Notes: generated by a model not told the origin, from the letters alone. DNA of 64,000 nt from Tetraselmis striata (GCA_006384855.1 VCJN01000700.1:1-64000); one strand, 5' to 3'; shown: positions 10,393 to 23,289, counted from the stretch's first letter. Numbers and translations are program-made.

Positions 10393-13300
10393 GAGACGCC
10401 GACGCCGGTGAATGGGCAGCTTTTCCGAAATGTTGAGGCCTTTCCTATCTTGGCATGAAAGCCCCTGCCCTCATCACACAGGCCATGATGGGCCCTAGTG
10501 ACCCGGGTCTGCTGGTGGCATGGTTTGAGAACGCATGACAACGCATCGACCGTGAGCGCGAGTAATGTGGTCAGCGTGCCAAACGCCCGGCATCCCTTAG
10601 TTGGGTGACAAGCGGGATAGGGGGCGTGCAGTATGGCCCATTGCCCCCCGCCTACAACGCAATAGACCGCGGGGAGTTGCTTCTTTAGAAGGGCCCGTTA
10701 CATCCGAAGCCATGCGAAGGTTAGCAGATTCAGGAGCGGGGTTGGAGGGGGGGTCACACCCACTTGGGTTCTTATGCTTGCTGTACGCGCCCGACTTCAC
10801 GGGCATGCTGACTCTTCACTGCTGCGTCGATGTCTACCTTGATGGGGGCATCGAACGTGGTCTGCGGTCGGAGGTCGTGTGGGTACTGCTTGGTGGGAAT
10901 CGTAATACGTCTCCGGGAATAGCTCCGGATTGAAGATCACGTGAAGCAGTGTCAACTGCCAGTCCGACGCTGGTGACTGGGCAGCTTTTCCGAAATGTTG
11001 AGGCCTCATGTCTTTCTTATCTTGGCATAAAAGCCCCTGCCCTCATCACACAGGCCATGATGGGCCCTAGTGACCCGGGTCTGCTGGTGGCATGGTTCGA
11101 CCGTGAGCGCGAGTGATGTGGCCAGCGTGCCAAACGCCCGGCATCCCTTAGTTGGGTGGCAGGCGGGATAGGGGGCGTGCAGTATGGCCCATTGCCCCCC
11201 GCCTACAACGCAATAGACCGCGGGGAGTTGCTTCTTTAAAAGGGCCCGTTACATCCGAAGCCATGCGAAGGTTAGCAGATTCAGGAGCGGGGTTGGAGGG
11301 GGGGTCACACCCACTTGGGTTCTTATGCTTGCTGTACGCGCCCGACTTCACGGGCATGCTGACTCTTCACTGCTGCGTCGATGTCTACCTTGATGGGGGC
11401 ATCGAACGTGGTCTGCGGTCGGAGGTCGTGTGGGTACTGCTTGGTGGGAATCGTAATACGTCTCCGGGAATAGCTCCGGATTGAAGATCACGTGAAGCAG
11501 TGTCAACTGCCAGTCCGACGCTGGTGAATGGGCAGCTTTTCCGAAATGTTGAGGCCTCATGTCTTTCTTATCTTGGCATAAAAGCCCCTGCCCTCATCAC
11601 ACAGGCCATGATGGGCCCTAGTGACCCGGGTCTGCTGGTGGCATGGTTTGAGAACGCATGACAACGCATCGACCGTGAGCGCGAGTAATGTGGTCAGCGT
11701 GCCAAACGCCCGGCATCCCTTAGTTGGGTGACAAGCGGGATAGGGGGCGTGCAGTATGGCCCATTGCCCCCCGCCTACAACGCAATAGACCGCGGGGAGT
11801 TGCTTCTTTAAAAGGGCCCGTTACATCCGAAGCCATGCGAAGGTTAGCAGATTCAGGAGCGGGGTTGGAGGGGGGGTCACACCCACTTGGGTTCTTATGC
11901 TTGCTGTACGCGCCCGACTTCACGGGCATGCTGACTCTTCACTGCTGCGTCGATGTCTACCTTGATGGGGGCATCGAACGTGGTCTGCGGTCGGAGGTCG
12001 TGTGGGTACTGCTTGGTGGGAATCGTAATACGTCTCCGGGAATAGCTCCGGATTGAAGATCACGTGAAGCAGTGTCAACTGCCAGTCCGACGCTGGTGAC
12101 TGGGCAGCTTTTCCGAAATGTTGAGGCCTCATGTCTTTCTTATCTTGGCATAAAAGCCCCTGCCCTCATCACACAGGCCATGATGGGCCCTAGTGACCCG
12201 GGTCTGCTGGTGGCATGGTTCGACCGTGAGCGCGAGTGATGTGGCCAGCGTGCCAAACGCCCGGCATCCCTTAGTTGGGTGGCAGGCGGGATAGGGGGCG
12301 TGCAGTATGGCCCATTGCCCCCCGCCTACAACGCAATAGACCGCGGGGAGTTGCTTCTTTAAAAGGGCCCGTTACATCCGAAGCCATGCGAAGGTTAGCA
12401 GATTCAGGAGCGGGGTTGGAGGGGGGGTCACACCCACTTGGGTTCTTATGCTTGCTGTACGCGCCCGACTTCACGGGCATGCTGACTCTTCACTGCTGCG
12501 TCGATGTCTACCTTGATGGGGGCATCGAACGTGGTCTGCGGTCGGAGGTCGTGTGGGTACTGCTTGGTGGGAATCGTAATACGTCTCCGGGAATAGCTCC
12601 GGATTGAAGATCACGTGAAGCAGTGTCAACTGCCAGTCCGACGCTGGTGAATGGGCAGCTTTTCCGAAATGTTGAGGCCTCATGTCTTTCTTATCTTGGC
12701 ATAAAAGCCCCTGCCCTCATCACACAGGCCATGATGGGCCCTAGTGACCCGGGTCTGCTGGTGGCATGGTTTGAGAACGCATGACAACGCATCGACCGTG
12801 AGCGCGAGTAATGTGGTCAGCGTGCCAAACGCCCGGCATCCCTTAGTTGGGTGACAAGCGGGATAGGGGGCGTGCAGTATGGCCCATTGCCCCCCGCCTA
12901 CAACGCAATAGACCGCGGGGAGTTGCTTCTTTAAAAGGGCCCGTTACATCCGAAGCCATGCGAAGGTTAGCAGTTCGCAGATTCAGGAGGGGGGGTCACA
13001 CCCACCCGGGTTCTTACGCTTGCTGTACGCGCCCGACTTTGCGGGTATGCTGACTCTTCACTGCTGCGTCGATGTCTACCTTGATGGGGTCATCGAACGT
13101 GGTCTGCGGTCGGAGGTCGTGTGGGTACTGCTTGGTGGGAATCGTAATACGTCTCCGGGAATAGCTCCGGATTGAAGATCACGTGAAGCAGTGTCAACTG
13201 CCAGTCCGACGCTGGTGAATGGGCAGCTTTTCCGAAATGTTGAGGCCTCATGTCTTTCTTATCTTGGCATAAAAGCCCCTGCCCTCATCACACAGGCCAT

Positions 13301-13860
13301 GATGGGCCCTAGTGACCCGGGTCTGCTGGTGGCATGGTTTGAGAACGCATGACAACGCATCGACCGTGAGCGCGAGTAATGTGGTCAGCGTGCCAAACGC
13401 CCGGCATCCCTTAGTTGGGTGACAAGCGGGATAGGGGGCGTGCAGTATGGCCCATTGCCCCCCGCCTACAACGCAATAGACCGCGGGGAGTTGCTTCTTT
13501 AAAAGGGCCCGTTACATCCGAAGCCATGCGAAGGTTAGCAGTTCGCAGATTCAGGAGGGGGGGTCACACCCACCCGGGTTCTTACGCTTGCTGTACGCGC
13601 CCGACTTTGCGGGTATGCTGACTCTTCACTGCTGCGTCGATGTCTACCTTGATGGGGTCATCGAACGTGGTCTGCGGTCGGAGGTCGTGTGGGTACTGCC
13701 TGGATATATCTTGAAGCCGGCGACTGTGATGTCTCGTCCTGAGGTGGGAATCGTAATACGTCTCCGGGAATAGCTCCGGATTGAATATATTGAATATTGA
13801 TATATAGATATATATATATATATCTTGTGAAGCGGTGTCAACTGCCAGTCCGCAGAGGGC
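10393..13860. repeat. tandem satellite with alternating 551/572-bp units
   Basis: Six near-identical units follow each other. The same landmark (TTAGTTGGGTG) begins at about 10597, 11148, 11720, 12271, 12843 and 13411, so steps are 551, 572, 551, 572 and 568 bp. Long and short units differ mainly by a 21-bp insertion (TTTGAGAACGCATGACAACGC region) plus linked substitutions such as GTGACAAGC versus GTGGCAGGC. That makes a two-unit higher-order repeat of 1123 bp. The last two units share their own indel in the AGATTCAGGAG segment. The 110-residue and 69-residue open frames recur identically in each unit and have no family resemblance, so I do not call them genes. The final unit is cut by a 43-bp foreign stretch near 13700 and ends in an AT run (13799-13823). 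Confidence 0.92.
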
Positions 13861-14536
13861 ACATCAGTGGCACTCGGCGGCGCGAGCGTGATGAAACCAT
13901 GGAAGTACCCATTATGGCGCTCGGCTGTTGGCGTCTCCGCGCATAGGGCACACCGATGGGCCGGTGCGGAGACACCAACACATGCAGCGTTTTGGGCGGA
14001 GGCGGGTGGGTAGCATGGTCGTGGGGAGCAGGATTGGCTGCTTGGGCGGCGCTGGGACTCTCGATTTCCCCTTCTTGGGCGTCCGCCAGGTGGTCGGGGT
14101 TGCTGATGCGCGGGACCATCAACAAGCCGAAGTTGCGGGCCCCTTGGTAGGTGCGGGCCGCGGGTTGCAGGCTCCACCGTGACGTCCTCGCATGACAAAA
14201 TAACATAACACATGGCGCCGGGGATTGACAAGCGAAGCGGGCCCTCGTGGTGTTGTCAATTCGCCATTGCATAGCTTCAAATACGCTGAATCACGATGAC
14301 TCCAAGGCACCATTTTGCTCGCGGTATCATCCGCGTCTGCGCTGAATTTTTGAGACATACAAGCGCTGATAGTTATGAATGCCAATTCGAGAAATGACGC
14401 AAGTTTTGGGAAAGGCGACATGCAATAAGGATGATTAAAATTTGACATCAATAGTCAGAGCGCAGTGTGGGCTCATGCCACCTATTTTTAGTGGTGCTGG
14501 CGATGCCGCCTGCTGATACGGCGCACCCGCTAGCGA
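13861..14536. other. no gene recognised
   Basis: A GC-rich stretch (13861-14200) followed by AT-richer DNA. Open frames exist on both strands without recognisable domains. The 3' untranslated region of the gene on the minus strand should lie in the last few hundred bases. Confidence 0.5.
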
Positions 14537-16517
14537 CTACTGGCCATCATCCAGCAGATCGCCGGCGCTATCTGCCCTCGCTGCGGCGGCGTCCTTGCGC
14601 ATGGGTGAGGCGGCGGGCAAGGCGGCGGGAGCCGGGGCGGGGGGCCCAGCGAAGGCCGCGGCAGGCCACACGTACACGCGCTTGCGCCACTTGAGGGGGT
14701 CCTTCTCGAGGCCCTTCACGCCGCCGACGCGCCAGCCGCCGTTGCCGCTCTGGTGGAAGTGCCAGCTGAGGCGCTCCTCGGTGCCCTCGTCGCAGGTGTC
14801 GGCGTGGTTGAGCGCGATGCGGCCGCTGGGCGCAAAGCCGACCGCGCGGCCGGGGCGCCAGTACCAGAACGCGCCATGGTGCGGCGCCGCGACGCTGTCG
14901 CTGCCGGTGTGGTCCCTCGCCACCTCGTCGCGCCGCCCGAAAGCGCCGAGCGCGGCGGTGCTCTCGCCCTCGAGCACCGCGCACACGAACAGCCACTCCC
15001 CGCAGGCCGGAAAGTCGCCAACCATGGTTGCGTGGCTGTACGGCGCGTCGTACGCAAGTGCCCACTCGTCGCCGAGCGCCGACAGCGGCAAGCGGCGGAG
15101 CACGCCGGGCGCCAGGCCCAACGGCGCGAGCTTGACGGGCACGCGGAAGGGGCTGCCGGCGATGTGACGCCCGTACAGCCGCACGGCCAGCCCCACCTCC
15201 GACAGCCGCTCGGCCTCATCCACCGTGAATCGCACAACCGCGTCGCCGGCGCCGCCGTTCATCTCCTCCACCCACGCCCGGCCGGACACCGACCGCATAG
15301 TCGCCGGAGCGGCGTCAACCGCGTCGTGCTCGGAGGTTTCGGTGTCAATCTCCGCGGGGCGGCCAGCACTCGGGGCGACGACTAGAGCGGCCTCCAGCGA
15401 GGCACCCGACCCTGGCACCGACGAGCCGCACACGTCCGCGAAGTGCACCGATACGGAGGCCGCCTGTCCCGGCTCAGCATACTCCAGGCCCGACCCCGAG
15501 GCGCTGCAGGCCTCCGCTGCGATGCGCGTGAGCACCAGCTGGAACGGACTGCCCGCCAGCGCGGTGCCGTGCAGCTCAACGGTGACGCCAACGCTCGAGA
15601 CGGTCGCTGCAGGGCCGGGCGGCACGAGCAGGTGGGCCCGATACAGCCCGGCGTCCGAGTCCCATTGCGCCGCGGTGGCGACCAGCGGCACCTCGTCGTC
15701 TGTCGCAGACAGCCTTGGATCTTTCGTGTCGCTGGCGCCACTCTCCGCTGACTCCGACGACTGGCTGCTGTACACCGAGACGGCGAAGGGCATGTCGCCG
15801 ACAGTGAGGGGGGCGCCCTCGAAGTCGCCCGCCCAGATCGTCAGCTCGGCCGACTGACCAGCCACCAGCACGCCACGCTGCAGGCACTCGCCGGATACCT
15901 TGCAGTGCGCGATGGACACCGCCTGCAGGTCGCCCCCGCCGCCGCGGAGCTGCGACTGCTGCTCCCCTGATGACGCTCCTGATAGCGGGGCAGCGGGGAC
16001 AGGCGGGAGAATGGGGCAAGTATCGAATGTCAGAGATTGCGAATTTCGGGACGTGTAAATTACACAAGGGGATTACCATAGAAGAGCAAAAGCTTTCCAT
16101 CTTAACATCGATATTTGCTTTCAAAATAGCCAGTTGATAAAGGTATGATATCACCACAAAATACCGCGGAGAACGCTCGAGTAGAGAACATCCTGCGGTT
16201 CGCATATTAATAGAGGCGCTGCTGACTAAGAGTCTCATGTATAATGGTGCATACTTACAGCCCAGTATATTTATGCGACGAAAAAAACGATACGCACGAC
16301 AGGAGCATTGGCCACATTTAATGGTTGACTCACAGCCTGCTCACATTCCTGCGTTTCGCTCAGTCACACAGTTAAAAGATACACATCATTACGTATTGTA
16401 AGGATTATATCTCTTCACATGTAACTGTCTTCATACTGCGAACATTGCTACTGGTACGGATCGCAGGGGTATCAACTGCAAAGGTAAATTCTTGTTAATA
16501 TATATATTATATATATA

Positions 16518-16579
<62 letters not shown>

Positions 16580-19500
16580 AATTGCGGATCAGTTAATTGC
16601 AAAGGCATCAATAATTATCTGCCACACGATGGAAAACATCATTCGCAATTATCGTCGACATATTCTGAATTGTTACGGTTTGACGGCAACTAACACGACA
16701 ACTTAAAACAATACTGATTGTAAGCACATCGGCGACACTTTGACCTTTTCCGAATAAGAAACTATGACAGTCCGCATCAACGATACAGGGTCCCCCCCCC
16801 CCCCCCCCCCCGCCCCCCCGGGCCTTCCCCCGCGCAGCCGCCCTGTGGGGCCTCTCACCTGTGTCCGCCGGCGGCTCGGCCGGCAGCAGCTGCCGCACCT
16901 GCCGCAGCGCGCTCTCCACGTCGGCGGCGCGCTCCCGCAGCGCCTCGCGCTCCGCGCCGCACGCCTCGTGCCAGGCGTCCAGGTCGGCCGCCGCGTCCTC
17001 CAGCTCGGGCAGCAGCCACCGCTGGACGAGCGCCGTGCCGTGGCGCATGAAGACGAGCAGCAGCGTGTCCACCAGCGCGGCAGTGTCGCAGCGCACCCGC
17101 ACGCTCGCGGGGCTCGCCGAAAAGTCGGGCGCCAGGGTCACGTGCGGGTTGGGCTGCAGCTCGTCGAAGAAGCGGTCCACGAACGCCTCCACGGACGCGA
17201 CGGTGCTCGAGCGGTGCTCGCCCGCCAGGACGGTGCCGAGGCGCGACAATCACCGCCTCGATGAAGCGCGGGAAGCGCGACAGCTGGAACATGGGGGCTG
17301 CGCCCGACAGGAGCGCCACCGCGCCGGGCGAGGGCCACTCCGGCTGCGGCATGCGCCGGCTCAGCACCGCGCGTACCTGATAAAATGCGGCAAGCAGGGC
17401 AGGGGCAGGGGTGGGGGCGTAACCTCAGTCGATGCAGGGTTCGGCAACAGAAGGGGGGGTTGGGGGGGGGGGGGGGGGGGCGGCGCCATGATGCATCCAG
17501 AATAATCGGAGACATCGTGCCGTCAATCACACATATGGATATTCCTTTTAGCTGAGTTCTGTTGGCGGAATCCGAATGATCTACGTAATCGAAGGAGTCT
17601 GCGGAGTACGCGCCCTATCTCATCGGGCTGAATGTCCGTGCTCTACCAGCCAGCAAGAGCGCACGCATTTCCGCGCATTGCAGCCCCTCTCCCACACCCC
17701 CTCCCCCCCCCCCCCCCCCCCCCCCAACACACCCCTCTCTCCACACGAAAACAACTCCCTCCCCTCTTTTGTTGCTTGTTCTTCGCGGGTGCACCACCTA
17801 GCTGGGATGCGCAGGTAGCAGCATGCCTGCCCAGGGGGGCCATGCCCATGCTCATGCTGGTCGAGATGGTAAATCCTACTATCACCCGCCATGTGACCTC
17901 ATACCATCTATATATACATACATATATACACACATACATATATATACATATGTACATATATATACATCTATTTATATTCATATATAAAATATATATACGA
18001 TATGAGATATAAGAGCATCCACTACCACCAGAGCTCCGACTCCATGGCGCAACGCGGATCCGTGTGCTTGCTGGCAACGCGGCGGATACGCGGGGCCGAG
18101 ATGCCGCACCTGCTGCACCCAAAAGGCCTCCGTTTGGCTGAGAAAGGCGGCGCACTCCTCGAGCAGCGTCTCCGCCAGCCCAAACCAGCGCGCCTCCAGC
18201 TCCTCCGGCAGCAGCACCGCCTCCGCCGGCACCGCCGCCGCCAGCCGGGCGCGCAGCGCGCGCAGCTGCGCCATGTACGCCTGCATCATGCCCGGCAGCG
18301 CGCGCCCCACCGCGTCTGCGGCCGCGCGCACCGCCATGCCGCGCACCGCGTCGGTGTCCTGCGGCGCCGCGCCCTCGCGCGCCTCCGGCAGCCCGAGCGC
18401 CGCGTTGAGAAACGCCAGCTGCTGCCGTTCCTGCTGCAGCTTGAACAGCGTGACGGGCACCCAGGTGGAGCGGATGTAGTCCAGGAACAGCCGGTTCACG
18501 CGGCCCACGAGGCCGTTGCAGGTGGCGCGCCCCGCGGCCACGAGGTCGCCCATGCCGGCGCCCTCGAACCACGCCACCTCCGCCGCCGCCTGCTCGTGCA
18601 GCACCGCGTACGCGCTGTCCAGCGCGCCGCCGCCGCTGTGCCGCGCCGGATCCCCCACGCTCAGCGGCTCGTTGGCCGTCGCGACGTAGCCGTTGGCCAG
18701 CCGCACCTGCGCAGCGGCGGCGCGCACCCGTCAGCCCCCCCCCCCCCCCCCTGCCCCCCTCTTCAACAGCACAGGCAGCAGCACCCCATGAGCGCCAAGG
18801 CATGCTTTTGGCACCTGCTTGGCAAAGCAACGCTGCAGCCGGTGAGCGCCAGTGACCCTTGCGGAGCGCCAGGAGCGATGGGGGTTTGTATTGCATGCCG
18901 GTCTGCGCTCTACCTACCTACCCAGTGGAATGGTCCTCGTAGATACCAGCGCGCGTGGGTGTCAGAAAGTTCTAAACGGCGGTGCCGGGCCGTGTTTTAC
19001 CACCCTTGCAGCGTTTTTCTCCTTCTAGCACTGCTGATGTTCCATCGTAACATACTCTGTTTGGACGCGATAGTAAGAAATACGAGTAATCCTTCATGTC
19101 TGCCAAACATCCTTGCCAAACGCGCTAGGTAATCCTCACCAGTAGATCTATGCGCTATATATATGCACGTTTATATATACGGTATTTACACGCTTCGATA
19201 TCCCGTATGACTAAGAATTACATGACCCTACTCGTACCGGTACTGGTAAGGATTAGTCCGGTACCACCCGGACTTTTTAATTTCCGCTTAGATATACCGA
19301 ATGACTTAGAATTTCTTGACGCTACTCGTACCGGTACTGGTAAGGATTAGTCCGGTACCACCCGGACTTTTTAATTTCCGCTTAGATATACCGAATGACT
19401 TAGACTTACTTGACGCTACTCGTACCGGTACTGGTAAGGATTAGTCCGGTACCACCCGGACTTTTTAATTTCCGCTTAGATATACCGAATGACTTAGAAT

Positions 19501-22085
19501 TACTTGACGCTACTCGTACCGGTACCGGTAAGGATTAGTCCGGTACCAGTACCACCCGTACTTGGAAATTTCCGCAGCTGGTCGACTGCCCGAAAATTGC
19601 AGATATTGAATGTGAACGAAGTCCGCCATACTCAACGGGGCAATGTAAACTCAAACAGTGTACTTAGTGCTATCCGATATCGATTCGCAATCAGACCAAG
19701 ATGTATCTGTCAGTTCTCTTTCAAAAAAATCTAAACTGTCAACACAGCTTCTGTTTTTATTCAACTTGCCAAACGTCCATCCTAACTCATAGACTGGTTT
19801 GTTTATACCCAGTGCCACGCCTAAGACCCCCCCGATCTCCCCTCCACCCGGCCCTCTGTGCCCCAAGGGGGAGGGGGGATGGCGAGCGTCAAGCCGTCCC
19901 GGGGTACGAGAACCTGCGCTGGGTAGTGCTGATGATTAAACACCCATAAAAATCCATCGGCACAAAGGCTGCACTGCCGTGGTCGCGGAGCACGCGGATA
20001 CCTCTCCACAAAGTGCAGGATTCCTCGCCCCCCCCCCCCCCCCCCCGCCCCCCCGCCCCCTATTCCCCTCCCTGGGCTGACCGAGCATTCTGGCACATCG
20101 GCACACAACTGAAAGCCCTCTGCCGCGGGACGGCGGAGCACTGCCGACAAGGATTCAAACATGGCGAACATGGAGAGAGAAGCTGGGAAGAAAAAAAGCG
20201 GGGAGAGATAAGCTGGGAATAGAGAGGGTGTTGACCTTGGACCCATGGAGGCACGAGTACCCCTGCTTGAGGGGGTAGCAGCAGTGGGGAGGGGGAAGGG
20301 GGGAAGGGGGGAAGGGGGAGGGGGGGGGGGGGGGGGGGGGGAGCTTGCGCACCGTGTCGCCCATGACCGGCGCGGCCAGCCAGGCGGCCAGGGCCTCGGG
20401 GTCGTCCGCCGCGCCCGCGGGCGGCTCCTCCATGCGCTCGCGCAGCCGCTCCACCTTGCGCGCCGGCAGCTCGTCGCACATGGTGAGCACACCGATGGTG
20501 CGCCCCTCCACGCCGTGCTCCTGCAGCAGCGCGAGCGCCCGGGAGTCGTTGGGCTTGGAGGTGGCGGGCACGACGGCCAGGAAGATGGAGTGCACGGTGT
20601 GCGCGCCCATGTAGCGCCGCACGAGCGCGTCCGTGGCGGCGGCCATGTCGGGCGGCGACTGCACCAGCCCCGGCAGGTCCACCAGGTCCAGCGACGGCAC
20701 GCTGGGCGAGTCCACGTGCACGATGAGCAGCCGCCCCGTGTGCACGCCGCGCCCCTGGTTCTCCTCCCCCCACACCAGCTCCTCCATCTTGGCCAGGATG
20801 TCGCGCCAGCCGCTGCCCTGCCAGGCGAGTGGGCATTCCACAGGTTGGCCCCGCGCGCCTCACCACAGGCGTCCCCGTCCCAGGACCCATCCATCCGGTG
20901 AGGCGTATAACGGCGGGCCGCCGGCTCACCATCGGGATCTCCCACGGCCCCTCCACCGTGGCGCCCCGCACGCTGTCGTACACCTCCAGCCGCGGCGGCC
21001 GCGCGACGGAGCAGCGGCGCAGCCGCACGTGAATGGGCAGCCGCGTGCAGAGCTGGTCGTGCTGCGGGAAGATGGGCATCATGGTGAGGCGGCCCAGCAG
21101 GGTGCTCTTGCCCGCGCTCTCGCTGCCCACCACCACCTGCGCGGCCGCCGGGGTGGGGCAGCCGCCGCGTCAGCGCCTCGGCAGGCTCGCATCTTCCGCT
21201 GCGGTGCAGTTGGTTCGCGTCATGATTGATATGGGCGGCGGAGGATAGTCATCCCAAAGCAGGGAGGTGGCTACTCCTGTAAGGTCCTGTATTTCCTTCT
21301 TTCTAGTTAGGGGCCTTGAGGGAGAGGGGAGAGTAGCTATTATCAAGTTATTTATCATCGTTCATTTTCCTTTCTTTTTATAAATGACATAGCTTATGTC
21401 GGAGTAGCGGGAATGGCAAAGGGGCCACCTCCCCCCCCCCCCCCCCCCCACGCGAAATTAATGGCTTTATTGTGGGGGGAGCGGCAGGCAGTGAGGGGCG
21501 AACAGCGCGAGTGGCGGAGGATTGCACGCCACCATCGTCAGGGCTGGAGCGGCGGGGACGTGACTGGCCGAGGCAGGGCTGGTCGCTAACCACCCCGTGG
21601 TGGAGATGGCGTCGTACCAGCTGCGGCGGCTGCCAGCCCTCCAGAGTGGTGGCCAGGATGTCGCGCAGCCGGTCCAGCCGGCTGAAGACGAGGCCCAGCT
21701 CCTTCAGCGACTGGATCCCGCCGCCGCCACCGTCACCGCCCTCGCCGTCGTCCACCTTCTCGTTGCCAGCCCGATCGCCGCCATGCGCCGCGCGAAACGC
21801 CGCCAGAGCGGCCTCCACCTCCGGTCCCGGCGGGCTGAGCGCCGCCCCCATCGGCTCCCCGCTGTGCGGCGACGTGCTGGGCCGGCCTGCCGCGGCGTCG
21901 GCCGCCAACCGCGCCTCCAACGCTGGGCGGCTGTACAGGCGGCCGTCCTCCGCGCGCACGGGGTCCGCCAGCACGCCACCCGTCAGCGCACAGTAAAACT
22001 CGGCGGGGGCCAGCGCCACGTTGGCGTTCACGCGGTCCAGCGGCTCCGCCTCCCGCCCGCCTCCGACCTCATCGCTTGCTGCCAT
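14537..22085 (-). CDS. U-box / dynamin-type GTPase / filamin-repeat fusion protein
   Basis: Six exons on the minus strand (22085-21618, 21136-20930, 20817-20353, 18706-18110, 17376-16859, 15978-14537) join with GT-AG borders and matching phase into about 1231 residues. Residues 27-98 form a U-box, an E2-binding ubiquitin-ligase fold. Residues 157-380 are a dynamin-type GTPase: GSESAGKS P-loop (160-167), switch threonine in CTRLPI (187), DLPG (272-275) and TMCD (337-340, where TKxD is usual). Residues 381-750 are helical and match a dynamin stalk. Residues about 773-1040 hold two filamin repeats, each ending in an AGSPF motif. Residues 1050-1231 form a WR- and G-rich C-terminal domain seen beside some protist filamin repeats. 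I infer membrane remodelling coupled to ubiquitination. Exon 5 needs one base skipped at about 17250 to stay open. The filamin exon could be a separate gene, but its acceptor phase fits the GTPase exon. Confidence 0.75.
16497..16580. repeat. (AT)n microsatellite in intron 5
   Basis: An almost pure AT run of about 80 bp with two TATTAT breaks, inside the intron between the stalk exon and the filamin exon of the minus-strand fusion gene. Confidence 0.9.
17900..18000. repeat. TATACA-rich microsatellite in intron 4
   Basis: A degenerate run of TATACATA units in the intron of the minus-strand fusion gene. The same intron (17377-18109) holds a G run at 17462-17480 and a C run at 17703-17725. Confidence 0.8.
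19207..19560. repeat. 94-bp tandem repeat, four copies, in intron 3
   Basis: The word CTCGTACCGGTA recurs at 19231, 19325, 19419 and 19513, exactly 94 bp apart. Each unit contains GTACCGGTAC and GGATTAGTCCGGTACCACC. The array lies inside the 1646-nt third intron (18707-20352) of the minus-strand fusion gene. That intron also carries C or G runs at 18733-18751, 20028-20046 and 20320-20341. Confidence 0.92.
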
Positions 22086-22928
22086 CGCCACCTCGCCTCG
22101 CCGCACCGAATTGTCTCGTCGTGGCCGCGCCCGGCGGCTCACCCTCTATGTAGCGTTGGCGGCGCTTCCTGGCAGCAGGAATTGGATAGATATGGACTAG
22201 GGTCGGGGTGAAGGAGGAGGAGAGGGGTGCGCGTGGAACTTGTGCACCGCGGGACTGGTTCGAAGCGCAGCCGGAAGGGTAACCGGCAGATGAAAGGTAC
22301 GATACAGTAGTCGCTAACCTATCGTAACCGCTATCTCCTATGGAGATACTCAGCCGGCCGGCCGTCGATGGCCGTTGCACGGCGCAGCACCAGCCAGCCG
22401 GGTTCGTGTGTGAGATTGATGCTGCTGAAGTGGCGCGCAGGCGCGCCGCTGACGGCGGAGCCCCGCCTTCCCCCCTGCCCCCCCCCCCCCCCCTCCCAAC
22501 CCCCCCCCCCCCCCCCGGGTCACATACAGTAAGGATCGCGTCGAAAGATGTATAGCGACCGTATAGCGACCAATCCTTAGCAGATAGGGCAGTTTTAGGT
22601 ACTGGACCGGATTCCGGAGAAACTGAAGGGGGGGGGGGGGGGGGGGGGGGATCTTTAATTTGGGGTCGAAACTTTCATTTCAGTACTTAATCAGTGTTGG
22701 GCGGCCTCGTGGCCTGAGCTAGGTCTCTCACCGCCGAGCCGCGTGCCCTGGCAACGGTATCAAAATGGTGATTACATGAGCCAGCTGCAGATTTCAAGAA
22801 ATCCATACAGAATCCAGAAGAAAACAATATCTAAATCATCCAGGCAAACGATACCGTACTAGAAAGCGGCGACATACAGTAGAAGGTCAGCGGCAGGATA
22901 GCACTACATGGAGGGGTCGACACGGCCA
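22086..22928. other. no gene recognised; probable promoter of the fusion gene
   Basis: Divergent of any plus-strand gene, this stretch should hold the 5' flank of the U-box/dynamin gene. It contains two C runs near 22480-22516 and a G run at 22628-22650. No open frame has recognisable content. Confidence 0.4.
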
Positions 22929-22978
22929 CCATATGGTTGGGTTGAAACCCAACCATATGGTTTGGGTTTCAACCCAAC
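22929..22978. repeat. overlapping near-perfect palindromes
   Basis: Two inverted repeats share sequence. The first (22929-22960) has 15-bp perfect arms, CCATATGGTTGGGTT, around a GA spacer. The second (22936-22978) has 17-bp perfect arms, GTTGGGTTGAAACCCAA, around a 9-base spacer holding the self-complementary CCATATGG. Either half could form a hairpin, and the two are mutually exclusive. Confidence 0.9.
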
Positions 22979-23289
22979 ACGATACGTACATGAAACCCTG
23001 AGCCACCGCATTCACACGGTCCGCTTCGCAGAGCTTGCTGCGCGTATGCCTACAAGCAAGCGGCCCTGACAGCAACTTACCGCTTCCGAGGCCGCCTCTT
23101 ACGCGCTGCGACAGCGTTCCTGGTGACTGGCTGGTCCTCGCGAGGGTTGCCTTGGTGAAGTCCGCCGTGAGCGTTCCCCTGAGTACTACGATTCCATGTT
23201 CCGCATTGCCGCTTGCCGCCCATTTGGCCTTCCGGCGGCTTGTCCTCTCCCTTGGCGAGCCATGCCCTTGTGCTTTTTGCTCCTTCTCG

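Noticed and set aside
10601..13773. Repeated 110- and 69-residue open frames on both strands
   Set aside because: They occur identically in every unit of a tandem satellite, overlap on opposite strands and have no family resemblance; the repeat explains them.
14595..15857. Plus-strand open frames of 170-210 residues
   Set aside because: They are shadows opposite the GC-rich filamin exon, whose own frame has clear repeat structure.
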